This document shows, one piece after another, positions 24,882-34,474 of a DNA stretch of 64,000 bases; position 1 is the stretch's first letter; each line of letters begins with the position of its first letter. The position numbers were made by a program, and so were the translations under genes. Origin of the DNA: JACCYQ01 sp036675565 (GTDB lineage Bacteria > Bacteroidota > Bacteroidia > Chitinophagales > Chitinophagaceae); contig JAKFER010000314.1 of assembly GCA_036675565.1 (NCBI GenBank), positions 1 to 64,000 of the forward strand, read 5' to 3'. Below the pieces are notes generated by a model. The model ran no database searches, was not told where the DNA came from, and saw nothing but the letters and a program-made list of their open reading frames with translations.

Positions 24882-26141
24882 ATGGGTATGCAGATCTTTA
24901 AGTTTGGCGGGGCATCGGTTAACAGTGTAGCACGAATTAAGAAAGCGGCTGAAATCCTTCATCAATATAAAAATGAAAAGACGCTGGTGGTTATTTCCGC
25001 TATGGGAAAAACAACCAATGAACTGGAATTGGTTGTTCATGCTTTTTATGATAAAGACAAGGATAAATCACTTTCACTGTTCCGGGAAATTAAGAATAAG
25101 CATTTGGATATTGCGGCAGAACTCCTTGAAAAGCCTTTACCAATACTTCTCGATTTTTTTACTGAAGTGGAATGGTTGCTGCATGATAGACCGGTAAAAC
25201 ATTTTGATTATTATTATGACCAGGTTGTTTGTGTGGGTGAATTATTATCAACTGCCATTGTTAGTGCCTATTTAAATGAAACCGGTCTTTGTAATCAATG
25301 GCTTGATGTACGGGATATTTTCAGGACCGATAATAATTTTCGTGACGCATTCATTGATTACCCGCAAACCACTTTAAATATTGATTCAATAGTTCGCCCA
25401 GCATTTGTGCAAAATAACCTGGTTGTTACACAAGGATTTATTGGCGCTACATCAGATAATGAAAGCACTACCCTCGGTCGCGAAGGCAGTGATTTTAGTG
25501 CTGCCGTATTTGCCAATATTTTGGATGCGGAAAAACTGGTTATTTGGAAAGATGTACCTGGTGTTATGAATGCTGATCCTAAAAAATTTCCTGATGCTGT
25601 TTTGATACCTGAATTAAGTTACCTGGAAGTTATCGAAATGGCCTATTATGGTGCACAGGTCATTCATCCAAAAACAATCAAACCACTGCAAAACAAACAG
25701 GTACCCTTATACGTAAAGTCTTTTTTGGATCCGTTATTACCCGGCACAGTGATCAAAAAACTGGTGATGAAAGACTTGCCGCCCATAACTATTTTTAAAG
25801 AAAACCAGGTTATGATTGAGATGCGTACCAAAGACTTTTCATTTATTGGCGAACAGCATGTCAACGATATATACAAGCTATTTCAACTGCATAAATTAAA
25901 ACCCAACCTGACACAGAATACTGCCATCAGTTTTTTATGTGTTTTGGATGATCATGAAGAAAAAATTGAGCAACTTTCACTGGAAGCTTCAGAATGGTTC
26001 GAAGTAAATGTGATTAAAGGATTACAATTATTAACGATCAGGCATTATAATGATCGATATTTATCCAGGATAATAGAAAACAGGAAAGTATTATTGCGAC
26101 AGGAAACACCGGAAGTTGTTCAGGTATTAATGGCTGGTTAA
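24882..26141 (+). CDS. Aspartate kinase
   Basis: A 419-residue monofunctional aspartokinase, first step to lysine, threonine and methionine. The start could be the ATG at 24882 or at 24888, which gives MQIFKFGGASV. Kinase motifs KFGGASVNSVARIKKA, VGELLSTAIVSAYL, the substrate loop LGREGSDFSAAVFANIL and KDVPGVMNADPK are all present. An ACT-like regulatory region follows (~320-419). No homoserine dehydrogenase domain is fused. Its 3' end overlaps the convergent L,D-transpeptidase gene by 15 bp. Confidence 0.93.
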   Translation: MGMQIFKFGGASVNSVARIKKAAEILHQYKNEKTLVVISAMGKTTNELELVVHAFYDKDKDKSLSLFREIKNKHLDIAAELLEKPLPILLDFFTEVEWLLHDRPVKHFDYYYDQVVCVGELLSTAIVSAYLNETGLCNQWLDVRDIFRTDNNFRDAFIDYPQTTLNIDSIVRPAFVQNNLVVTQGFIGATSDNESTTLGREGSDFSAAVFANILDAEKLVIWKDVPGVMNADPKKFPDAVLIPELSYLEVIEMAYYGAQVIHPKTIKPLQNKQVPLYVKSFLDPLLPGTVIKKLVMKDLPPITIFKENQVMIEMRTKDFSFIGEQHVNDIYKLFQLHKLKPNLTQNTAISFLCVLDDHEEKIEQLSLEASEWFEVNVIKGLQLLTIRHYNDRYLSRIIENRKVLLRQETPEVVQVLMAG

Positions 26142-27320
26142 GCTGGTAGCCAGATCGATCGTAAAACTTTGTTTCATTTTTTTAGCAACCGCTTTATCAT
26201 GCAACATAGCCGGTTTCCAGTTTGGCATCTTTTCAAGCATGGTAATCAGGTCTTCGTCAAACTCGCTGTTAACACCATTGATTACTTTAAAATTAGTAGG
26301 TGTGCCATCTTTATCTACAATAAATTCAACCTGTACATGAGCCTTAGTTATATTGCGGGGTAGTTGGTCCGACATGTCTTTACCAACTTTATCCAAATAT
26401 TTCAAAAAAGCATTTCCACCACCCGGAAATTCTGGCCATTGATGAACAACATCTGCTAATTCTGTAATATTTCTTTGCCGGTGAACAACTGCCGGTCTTT
26501 CTACTTTTGGTTTTACTACTTCTTTATGAATTGCATGCACCATATATAGCCCTTTATCATCCGTTGTGATAATGGGCAGTTGTTTAAATTTTTCAAAATA
26601 ATCATAAGCTTCTTCCAATTTGGCAGTAAAAGGTTTCAGCGAAGGATTATTAAACATCAGGTTGTTTAAATAAGTCTGGCTTCTTTTTACATTAAAACGG
26701 ATCGGAAAAATATGCACCGGGATAAAATCCTGTCCCTGGTTTTTTGCATGTGCTGAAAGAATATAAATTTCTTCTATTTGCGGATCGGTAACAGGAATAC
26801 ATCCAACCGTTACACAACTTCCATGAATATAAATATCGCCACCCGGTCTTTGTACATCACTTAAAATGCGATCGGATGAATTGGGATAATTAATTCCCAA
26901 TGATAAATGATATGAACTTTTGGGATTGAATTCGTTAATATAATAAAATCCTTCCGGAACCTGGTAATCCCCTTCTATGCGTTTTGGACCTAAAGTGCCC
27001 GCCAATGCGCAAACTTTATAGGTTTTAAATAATTGAAATTGATCCTGTATTTTATCTTTTACCCAGATCTCTAACTGGCTGTCATATTTAAAGGATCGTA
27101 TGTAAATATAATTTGCTGGCCATTTAAGTTTTTTCTCTTTGAATTGTTTTTGCAGATCGTCTTCCCTGCGGTTCATTGCCTCACTGGCACGGGGGAACGC
27201 TTTTTGGTAATCTATAAATGTTGAAGTTGCATTATAGGAGGTTCCACCTTTTTGAGCAGCTACGGTTTGTAATACCAGGCTGGAAGCAATTACGAGCAAA
27301 ATTTTATTCACAGATATCAT
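26127..27320 (-). CDS. L,D-transpeptidase (YkuD-type) fused to a TonB C-terminal domain
   Basis: A 397-residue exported protein with signal peptide (VIASSLVLQTVAAQ). An L,D-transpeptidase catalytic domain spans ~65-215, with the His166 and Cys174 motif HGSCVTVGCIPVTD and PEGFYYINEFNPKSSYH upstream. After a linker, the C-terminal ~295-395 has a TonB_C-like domain (FPGGGNAFLKYLDKV, AHVQVEFIVDKDGTPTNFKV, MPNWKPA). The enzyme part resembles the murein-amidating/crosslinking YafK-type family. The fused domain may bind a TonB-box-like peptide or serve as a periplasmic interaction module. No transmembrane anchor beyond the signal is seen. Confidence 0.85.
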   Translation of the reverse strand: MISVNKILLVIASSLVLQTVAAQKGGTSYNATSTFIDYQKAFPRASEAMNRREDDLQKQFKEKKLKWPANYIYIRSFKYDSQLEIWVKDKIQDQFQLFKTYKVCALAGTLGPKRIEGDYQVPEGFYYINEFNPKSSYHLSLGINYPNSSDRILSDVQRPGGDIYIHGSCVTVGCIPVTDPQIEEIYILSAHAKNQGQDFIPVHIFPIRFNVKRSQTYLNNLMFNNPSLKPFTAKLEEAYDYFEKFKQLPIITTDDKGLYMVHAIHKEVVKPKVERPAVVHRQRNITELADVVHQWPEFPGGGNAFLKYLDKVGKDMSDQLPRNITKAHVQVEFIVDKDGTPTNFKVINGVNSEFDEDLITMLEKMPNWKPAMLHDKAVAKKMKQSFTIDLATSLTSH

Positions 27321-27421
27321 ATTAAAAAAACGGTCTGTTTTAATATTTATTATAAATAGATGTTCAGCCTTGTAAATATACCCTGAAATAAAAAAAAATT
27401 CCTACAGAAGTTATGCAGAAA

Positions 27422-27456
27422 CGGGAAACAATGTGAATATTAACAATTGTTTCCCG
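27422..27456 (-). terminator. Hairpin downstream of hppD
   Basis: An 11-bp perfect inverted repeat, CGGGAAACAAT / ATTGTTTCCCG, with a 13-base loop, 24 bases past the hppD stop. Only three T follow directly on the minus strand, so termination is likely but not certain. Confidence 0.5.
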
Positions 27457-27479
27457 CTTGCATTTTATAATAAAATTGA

Positions 27480-28619
27480 TTATAAATTACCCCTTGCCTC
27501 CTGCTCCCGTTCTATCGCTTCAAATAATGCTTTGAAATTTCCTTTTCCAAAACTTTTTGCACCCTTACGTTGAATGATCTCGAAAAACAAGGTAGGCCTG
27601 TCTTCCACCGGTTTACTGAATAATTGTAACAGGTAGCCTTCATGATCACGATCTACCAAAATACCCAATTCTTTCAAGGGTTCCAGGTCTTCATCAATAT
27701 GTCCCACCCTGTCCGTGAGGTCATCATAATATGAACTGGGAACCTTTAAAAATTCAACGCCCCTGCTCATTAATTCCCTTACGGTTTTAACAATATCGCT
27801 GGTAGCAAGAGCCACATGCTGAACACCTTCTCCATCATAAAATTCAAGATACTCTTCAACCTGGCTTTTTTTCTTTCCTTCTGCAGGTTCATTGATAGGG
27901 AATTTTACATATCCATTTCCACTGCTCATTACTTTGCTCATTAATGCAGAATATTCAGTAGAAATATCTTCATCATCAAAGGTCAATATGTTTTTGAATC
28001 CCATCACTTCTTCGTAAAATTTTACCCATACATTCATCTGGTTCCATCCCACATTACCAACACAATGATCCACATATAACAGGCCTGTATCGGTTGGCTG
28101 ATAGTGTGGATTATTCCATGCACGAAAACCCGGCATAAAAGTGCCCGAATATTTTTTTCGCTCAATAAATAAATGAACGGTGTCGCCATACGTTTTTATT
28201 CCGCTCATAACAACCTCGCCATTGGCATCATTGGTATGCACAGGTTCCATATAACTGGTAGCTCCCCGTTTGGTAGTTTCCTCCCAGGCTTTTGTGGCAT
28301 CATCTACCATCAGTGCAAGCGATTTTACACCATCACCATGTTTATAAATATGATCGGCTATTTCATTACCTGCACGCAAAGGCGTGGTCAGCATAAATGT
28401 GAGTTTATTCTGACGCACAACATAACTCGCCCTGTCCCGAACACCTGTTTCCGGACCTGCATAAGCTAATGCCTGGAAACCAAATGCACTCATGTAATAA
28501 TGAGCTGCCTGCTTGGCATTGCCCACATAAAATTCCACGTAATCGGTTCCGTGTAATGGTAAAATATCAGTTTGCTGGGCAACTGTATTATTTGTTTGAG
28601 TATTCATCAAATCAGACAT
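27480..28619 (-). CDS. hppD: 4-hydroxyphenylpyruvate dioxygenase
   Basis: A 379-residue Fe(II) dioxygenase that converts 4-hydroxyphenylpyruvate to homogentisate in tyrosine breakdown. It has two vicinal-oxygen-chelate halves. Metal ligands are His in YVDHCVGNV, His in GVQHVALAT and Glu in FFEIIQRKG. The C-terminal gate helix GNFKALFEAIEREQEARG is present. Homogentisate dioxygenase is not in the window, so the rest of the pathway is elsewhere. The transcript probably ends at a hairpin just downstream. Confidence 0.95.
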   Translation of the reverse strand: MSDLMNTQTNNTVAQQTDILPLHGTDYVEFYVGNAKQAAHYYMSAFGFQALAYAGPETGVRDRASYVVRQNKLTFMLTTPLRAGNEIADHIYKHGDGVKSLALMVDDATKAWEETTKRGATSYMEPVHTNDANGEVVMSGIKTYGDTVHLFIERKKYSGTFMPGFRAWNNPHYQPTDTGLLYVDHCVGNVGWNQMNVWVKFYEEVMGFKNILTFDDEDISTEYSALMSKVMSSGNGYVKFPINEPAEGKKKSQVEEYLEFYDGEGVQHVALATSDIVKTVRELMSRGVEFLKVPSSYYDDLTDRVGHIDEDLEPLKELGILVDRDHEGYLLQLFSKPVEDRPTLFFEIIQRKGAKSFGKGNFKALFEAIEREQEARGNL

Positions 28620-28991
28620 GTTTATTTTTTTTTAATCAGCAATAGAATATATAATCATCTTTTGTTGCGTCGCACTCTTGTACAACTGCAATTCTATTGA
28701 GCTAGTCGTGGTCCATACTTAGGCATTCAACCAGCAAAAAATATTGAAGCCGCCGGTCATTAAAAAGTTTATGGGGATAATCAGGACGCATGATACAAAT
28801 TTAGTTGATTAGTTGATTATGTTGAAAAGTTGATAGGTTCCTTCATGGAATTTGGAATTAGGAATTAGATATTTGGAATTAGGCTAAAAGAAATTAATTG
28901 GTTGATGATGTTGATAAATAAAAATTGCTGAGGACACCAAGTTCCCAATTCCAAATACACCAATTCCTGATTTCCCAATCAACTGATCAAC
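28620..28991. other. Intergenic region hppD-purK with degenerate repeats
   Basis: A 388-bp gap (to the purK ATG) without a gene. At about 28655-28760 is a moderately GC-richer piece containing GTTGCGTCGCACTCTTGTAC and CTATTGAGCTAGTCGTGG, which looks like a conserved remnant but has no coding capacity. From 28800 on there are degenerate words: TTAGTTGATTAGTTGATT, GGAATTAGGAATTAG, CCCAATTCC and CAATCAACTGATCAAC. The purK promoter element lies at its right end. Confidence 0.5.
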
Positions 28992-28999
28992 TATCTTTG
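28992..28999 (+). promoter_or_regulatory. -7 promoter element of purK
   Basis: TATCTTTG, an exact TAnnTTTG match, ends 9 bases before the purK ATG at 29009. It lies downstream of an in-frame upstream start at 28925, which therefore cannot be the real start of this transcript. Confidence 0.55.
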
Positions 29000-29008
29000 C
29001 ACCGCATT

Positions 29009-30130
29009 ATGAAAAAAATTGGAATCTTAGGTGGTGGCCAACTGGGCCGAATGTTATTACAAGCCGCCATAAACTACCCTGTACAAACATATGTTCTTGA
29101 AAATGATGATAACTGTCCTGCAGCTCATCTCTGTCATCATTTTACAAAAGGTGATATCCGCAATTTTGATGCGGTTTATAATTTCGGCAAAAACCTGGAC
29201 GCCATTACAATTGAAATTGAAAATGTAAATGTAGAAGCACTCGAAGAACTGGAATCCGAAGGTGTAAAAATATTTCCCCATCCTTCAGTTTTGAAAACCA
29301 TCAAAAACAAAATCTTACAAAAACAATATTATAACAGCCAGGAAATACCCACTGCTGCATTTGTAGTTACTCAAAACAAACTGATACTACAAGAGCATGC
29401 AGATTTTTTGCCTGCTGTTCACAAGCTGGCAGAAGGCGGCTATGATGGACGTGGTGTTGTGATTTTATCCACAGGAGCTGATTTGGAAACCGGATTTGAT
29501 GCACCTGCTGTATTAGAAAAAATGGTTGCCGTTGATAAAGAGATTTCCATCATTGTTGCAGTGAATGATAAAGGTGAGATGGTGCTTTATCCGCCTGTTG
29601 AAATGGTTTTTGATAAAGACCTCAATCAACTCGATTACCAGATTTGCCCTGCAGGGGTTACCGAAAAAACATTATGGAAGCTGGAAGCTTTTGCCCGTAC
29701 TGTTGTCAAGAATTTTAAATCGCCCGGAATATTTGCCGTAGAACTTTTTGTCGACCGGCAAGGCGAGGTTTTTGTGAATGAAACGGCACCCAGGGTGCAT
29801 AACAGTGGTCACCATACCATAGAGGCACATTTCAGTTCCCAATTCGATATGTTGTGGAGAATTATGCTGGATTATCCATTGGGTAATACCGCTCCAATCC
29901 TTCCCTCGGTAATGATTAATGTGATCGGCGCTGAAGACTTTTCCGGGCCCGCCGTTTATGAAGGTCTTGAAGATGTTTTGAAAATGGATCATGTTTTTGT
30001 CCACTTATATGGGAAGGCAGAAACCAGGCCTGGTAGAAAAATGGGTCATATGACCATTCTTAGCCGCGACCGGGTTGACCTCGTTCACCAGGTAAATAAA
30101 CTAAAACGGATGTTGATTGTTAAGTCCTGA
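29009..30130 (+). CDS. purK: N5-carboxyaminoimidazole ribonucleotide synthase
   Basis: A 373-residue ATP-grasp enzyme that carboxylates AIR to N5-CAIR in purine synthesis. The ATG at 29009 (MKKIGILGGGQLGRMLLQAA) starts exactly at the family's N-terminal strand and follows a promoter element; the frame extends 28 codons further upstream without family similarity. ATP-grasp motifs AEGGYDGRGVV, EKMVAVDKEISIIV, VNETAPRVHNSGHHT and the C-terminal MGHMTIL are present. Its partner purE lies 5.8 kb downstream, on the other side of an efflux operon. Confidence 0.95.
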   Translation: MKKIGILGGGQLGRMLLQAAINYPVQTYVLENDDNCPAAHLCHHFTKGDIRNFDAVYNFGKNLDAITIEIENVNVEALEELESEGVKIFPHPSVLKTIKNKILQKQYYNSQEIPTAAFVVTQNKLILQEHADFLPAVHKLAEGGYDGRGVVILSTGADLETGFDAPAVLEKMVAVDKEISIIVAVNDKGEMVLYPPVEMVFDKDLNQLDYQICPAGVTEKTLWKLEAFARTVVKNFKSPGIFAVELFVDRQGEVFVNETAPRVHNSGHHTIEAHFSSQFDMLWRIMLDYPLGNTAPILPSVMINVIGAEDFSGPAVYEGLEDVLKMDHVFVHLYGKAETRPGRKMGHMTILSRDRVDLVHQVNKLKRMLIVKS

Positions 30131-30260
30131 CGATCTCCTTTTATCCTTCATATCTGCCTTTCATCCAAAATGAAAATCGTTTGAAGGAAATTGGAATTAT
30201 TAACGTCTAAACATCTACCTATTCTTTTATCTTCATTTCTAAATAGTTGTAAAGCTGACC

Positions 30261-31325
30261 ATGAACCAACATTCAAAATTATTTACATATACAATTATCC
30301 TGTTAACCTTAATGATTTCCGCATGTGGAGGTAATGATAAAAAGATTGGTCCTCCCGGTTCCGGTGCCGCCCGGCCCAACCCGGTAATAAATGTGAGCGG
30401 ATACCTGGTAAAAACCCAGACCATTACTGAGAATATAGAAGTAGGCGGAACTTTACTGGCTAATGAATCCACTGAAATTCATCCCGAAATTTCTGGCCGG
30501 TTGGTTTACCTGAATGTAAATGAAGGTCGTAATGTGGCTCGTGGCGCATTGATCGGTCGTATTTATGATGGCGATTTGCAGGCGCAATTAAAAAAATTAA
30601 AAGTTCAACTGGATATTGCCCGTCAAACACAAAGCCGTTTTGGAGAATTATTAAAAGTACAGGGCATCAGCCAACAGGAATATGACCAGGCATCTTTACA
30701 AGTCAGTAATATTTTGGCTGATATGGATATTGTAAGAGCCGATATTACCAAAACTCAAATTCGTGCTCCGTTCAGTGGTAAGCTTGGATTAAAGAATATT
30801 AGCCCGGGAGCTTATGTTACCCCGGCTACAGTCGTAGCGACCATTCAGCAGGTAAGTCAATTGAAACTGGATTTTACAGTACCCGAAAAATATTCTGGCC
30901 AGGTTAGCAATGGACAGTATATAAATTTTACGGTTGATGGAAGTGATAAAAAATATTCAGCAAGGGTGATGGCTATTGAATCATCCGTTGCCCAGGCAAC
31001 CCGGAGTTTGAACGTACGTTCCATTGTGCAGAATAATGATGGAAAGTTGTTGCCTGGATCTTTTGCAAAAGTAGTATTGAACTTCGCACCCGATGAAAAT
31101 GCGATCATGGTTCCTGCCCAGGCAGTTATCCCGCAAGCCCGTGGTAAAAAAATGATCCTTGCCCAAAAGGGTAGCCCGGTATTTGTAGAAGTTACAACGG
31201 GTTACAGGGATTCGGTAAATGTACAGGTTACAAGCGGGTTGAATGTTGGCGATACGGTTGTATTAACGGGGTTGTTAAGTATCAAGCCCGAAAGCAAGAT
31301 CAATGTGAATAAAATAGTAAACTAA
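30261..31325 (+). CDS. RND efflux periplasmic adaptor lipoprotein
   Basis: A 354-residue membrane-fusion protein that links the RND pump to the outer-membrane channel. The signal ends at a lipobox (MISACGG, Cys22). It shows the split lipoyl domain (IHPEISGRLVYLNVNEGRNVARGALI and TQIRAPFSGKLGLKNISPGAYV) around a short alpha-hairpin (~110-160), then beta-barrel and membrane-proximal domains (GSFAKVVLNF, VPAQAVIPQARGKKMI, LNVGDTVVLTGLLSIKPES). First gene of a three-gene efflux operon, 32 bp before the pump. Confidence 0.92.
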   Translation: MNQHSKLFTYTIILLTLMISACGGNDKKIGPPGSGAARPNPVINVSGYLVKTQTITENIEVGGTLLANESTEIHPEISGRLVYLNVNEGRNVARGALIGRIYDGDLQAQLKKLKVQLDIARQTQSRFGELLKVQGISQQEYDQASLQVSNILADMDIVRADITKTQIRAPFSGKLGLKNISPGAYVTPATVVATIQQVSQLKLDFTVPEKYSGQVSNGQYINFTVDGSDKKYSARVMAIESSVAQATRSLNVRSIVQNNDGKLLPGSFAKVVLNFAPDENAIMVPAQAVIPQARGKKMILAQKGSPVFVEVTTGYRDSVNVQVTSGLNVGDTVVLTGLLSIKPESKINVNKIVN

Positions 31326-31357
31326 TACCTTTTCATTTTTGAATAGCCTGGTAATTT

Positions 31358-34300
31358 ATGAATATATCTGAACTGAGTTTAAGGCGGCCGGTATTAGCCG
31401 TGGTGATGAATATCGTCATCGTGGTTTTTGGTATTATCGGATTTAATTTTTTAGGTGTAAGAGATTATCCTGCCATTGATCCTCCCAATATTAATGTGCG
31501 TACTTCCTACCCAGGCGCCAATGCAGATATTATTGAATCCCAAATTACCGAACCCTTAGAAAAGGCCGTAAATGGTATCGCCGGTATCCGCAACATCACT
31601 TCTTCCAGTAGTTCAGGATCCAGTAATATTAGTGTTGAATTTGAATTAAGTGTAGATCTTGAAGCTGCGGCTAATGATGTACGTGATAAAGTATCCCAGG
31701 CATCCCGCTCTTTACCAAATGATTTGGAAGCACCACCTGTTGTTTCCAAAGCTGATGCCAGTGCAGAGTCGATCATTTCTATGACGATTCAAAGTAATAC
31801 CAGGAACCAGTTACAGATTACCGAATACGCAACCAATGTGTTGGTTGAAAGATTACAAACCATTCCCGGCGTTAGTGGTGTACAGATTTGGGGTGAGAAG
31901 AAATATGCCATGCGTATTTGGTTCGATCCCGCAAAACTGACTGCCTACCAGTTAACACCAGGTGATGTGCAATCGGCCTTACAAAGGGAAAATGTGGAAT
32001 TGCCCTCCGGGAAAATTACCGGCGAAACCACTGACCTTACCGTGCGGACCTTTGGTCGTCTCAATACAGAAGAAGAATTCAACAACATCATCATTAAAAA
32101 TGAAGGCGGCAGTACAGTAAGAATAAAAGATATTGGTGAAGCGGTTTTAGGGCCGGAAAATGAAGAAACGATATTGAAGGAAAGTGGTACACCGATGATC
32201 GCCATCGCAATAGTACCCTTGCCTGGTTCCAACTATGTTTCTATTTCAGATGAATTTTACAAGCGTTTTGAACAGTTAAAGACTGAAGTTCCGGAAGATA
32301 TCAGCCTGGATATCGCTATGGATCAAACGAAGTTTATCAAACGTTCCATTGCAGAAGTTGAAGAAACGTTAATCATTGCATTGGTACTGGTAGTATTGGT
32401 GATCTTTTTGTTTTTCAGGGAATGGCTGATAGCACTTCGTCCTTTGATAGATATTCCTGTTTGTTTGATCGGCGCCTTTTTTATAATGTATGTGGCAGGC
32501 TTTACCATCAATGTGTTAACCCTGCTGGCTATTGTATTGGCCACTGGGTTGGTGGTGGATGATGGTATTGTAGTAACAGAAAATATTTATAAAAAGATAG
32601 AAAAGGGAATGAACAAATGGCAGGCAGCCAGGGATGGATCCAAGGAGATCTATTTCGCGGTTATTGCCACATCTATCACTCTTGCAGTAGTTTTTTTACC
32701 CATCATATTTTTAGAAGGATTTGTAGGAAGATTATTCCGCGAATTTGGTATCGTGGTGGCTGGTGCGGTGTTGATTTCCGCTTTTGTATCATTGACCCTT
32801 ACACCGGTACTGAATGTATATGTAGCAAAAAGATCACACAAACATTCATGGTTTTATACCAAGACCGAACCTTTCTTTGAATGGATGGAAAACTCATACA
32901 GAAACAGTTTGCAGAAATTCATGAAGGTGCGGTGGATCGCATTGATCATTGTTGCGGCCTGTTTTGGTATTATTTATTTCATTGGTGGAAGTCTGCAATC
33001 AGAATTGGCGCCCATGGAAGATCGCAGCCAGTTTCGATTATCGGTTACTGCACCTGAAGGAACTTCTTTTTACGCAATGGACAGTTATATTGACAGCCTC
33101 AATAAACTGATGATGGATTCCATTCCTGAAAAAAACTCTGTGCTAAGTGTTACTTCCCCGGGATTTACAGGATCCGGTTCCGCCAATTCTGGTTTCGTCA
33201 GGGTTCGTTTGGTTGATCCTGAATTACGGGAACGGTCGCAGAAAGAAATTGTAAGCATGGTTAACCGAAACCTGCCTAAATATAACCAGGGAAGAGCTTT
33301 TGCTATTGAAGATCAAACCATCTCCGTTAGTCGCAGAGGTGGTTTACCCGTAGCATTTGTAATTCAGAATAATGATTTTGAAAAGATCAGGGAAGTATTA
33401 CCTAAATTTTTGGATGAAGCAAGTAATAGCCCGGTATTTCAGAGTGTGGATGCCGATCTAAAATTTAATAAACCGGAACTGCAGATTGATATCAATCGTT
33501 TAAAGGCAAGTGAATTAGGGATTGCAGTTGAAGACATTGCTTCAACACTGCAACTTGCATTGAGTAACCGCAGGTTTGGATATTTTACCAAAGAAGGTAA
33601 ACAATACCAGGTAATGGGCCAGGTTGCAAGATCTGAAAGAGATGATCCTACTGATCTGCAAAGTATTTATGTGCGTAACAATGCAGGTGAAATGATCAGC
33701 CTGGATAACGTGGTTACTTTTAGTGAACAAACGGCCCCTCCTACTATCTATCATTTTAACAGGTACAAATCTGCGACCGTATCGGCTGGATTGGCTCCAG
33801 GGAAAACCATTGGTGATGGCATTGAAGAAATGCAGAGGATATCTGATGGTTTGTTAGATGAAACTTTTGCCACCCAATTATCCGGGGCGTCAAGGGATTT
33901 TCAAGACAGTTCAAGCAATACCAGTTTTGCATTGATCCTTGCATTGGGTTTGGTGTTCTTGATTTTGGCCGCACAGTTTGAAAGTTTTGTAGATCCGTTT
34001 ATCATTATGATTACGGTGCCATTGGCTATTGCCGGTGCCATATTATCGCTTTGGATATTCGGGCATACGATAAATATATTTTCCCAGATCGGGATGATCA
34101 TGCTGATAGGTTTAGTGACCAAGAATGGTATCCTGATCGTGGAATTTGCAAACCAACAAAGGATTAAAGGGATGGCTAGAACAGATGCCGCGGTATTTTC
34201 CGCTGTACAACGTTTGCGACCCATCCTGATGACGACTTTGACCATGAGTTTTGGTGCATTGCCGCTAGCCTTGTCGCTGGGAGCCGCAGCAACCAGCCGT

Positions 34301-34474
34301 ATACCATTAGGTATTGTAATTGTTGGTGGCTTACTTTTTTCATTGGTATTAACACTGTACGTTATACCTGTAATTTATTCTTATCTGTCATCAAACAAAA
34401 AAAGAAGTGAACTGGACAATATTCCTGAAACTACCATTGATGAAAAAAATGAAAAACTGGTTGAACATGTTTAG
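31358..34474 (+). CDS. RND efflux transporter permease (HAE1/AcrB type)
   Basis: A 1038-residue inner-membrane proton-driven pump with twelve membrane segments in two repeats and two large periplasmic loops. Family marks: the N-terminus MNISELSLRRPVLAVVMN, GVRDYPAIDPPNINVRTSYPGA, and TM4 TGLVVDDGIVVTENI with the paired Asp residues of the proton relay. Also present are the hydrophobic LTLTPVLNVYV segment and the second-half LIGLVTKNGILIVEFANQ. AcrB-like loops suggest export of amphiphilic compounds, but substrate is not predictable. The stop overlaps the start of the channel gene. Confidence 0.95.
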   Translation: MNISELSLRRPVLAVVMNIVIVVFGIIGFNFLGVRDYPAIDPPNINVRTSYPGANADIIESQITEPLEKAVNGIAGIRNITSSSSSGSSNISVEFELSVDLEAAANDVRDKVSQASRSLPNDLEAPPVVSKADASAESIISMTIQSNTRNQLQITEYATNVLVERLQTIPGVSGVQIWGEKKYAMRIWFDPAKLTAYQLTPGDVQSALQRENVELPSGKITGETTDLTVRTFGRLNTEEEFNNIIIKNEGGSTVRIKDIGEAVLGPENEETILKESGTPMIAIAIVPLPGSNYVSISDEFYKRFEQLKTEVPEDISLDIAMDQTKFIKRSIAEVEETLIIALVLVVLVIFLFFREWLIALRPLIDIPVCLIGAFFIMYVAGFTINVLTLLAIVLATGLVVDDGIVVTENIYKKIEKGMNKWQAARDGSKEIYFAVIATSITLAVVFLPIIFLEGFVGRLFREFGIVVAGAVLISAFVSLTLTPVLNVYVAKRSHKHSWFYTKTEPFFEWMENSYRNSLQKFMKVRWIALIIVAACFGIIYFIGGSLQSELAPMEDRSQFRLSVTAPEGTSFYAMDSYIDSLNKLMMDSIPEKNSVLSVTSPGFTGSGSANSGFVRVRLVDPELRERSQKEIVSMVNRNLPKYNQGRAFAIEDQTISVSRRGGLPVAFVIQNNDFEKIREVLPKFLDEASNSPVFQSVDADLKFNKPELQIDINRLKASELGIAVEDIASTLQLALSNRRFGYFTKEGKQYQVMGQVARSERDDPTDLQSIYVRNNAGEMISLDNVVTFSEQTAPPTIYHFNRYKSATVSAGLAPGKTIGDGIEEMQRISDGLLDETFATQLSGASRDFQDSSSNTSFALILALGLVFLILAAQFESFVDPFIIMITVPLAIAGAILSLWIFGHTINIFSQIGMIMLIGLVTKNGILIVEFANQQRIKGMARTDAAVFSAVQRLRPILMTTLTMSFGALPLALSLGAAATSRIPLGIVIVGGLLFSLVLTLYVIPVIYSYLSSNKKRSELDNIPETTIDEKNEKLVEHV

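Noticed and set aside
28620..28760. Possible tRNA or structured RNA gene in the hppD-purK gap
   Set aside because: No cloverleaf, no T-loop consensus and no CCA-type acceptor end could be drawn.
28925..29008. Upstream extension of purK to an ATG at 28925
   Set aside because: The 28 extra residues have no family similarity and a promoter element lies between the two ATGs.
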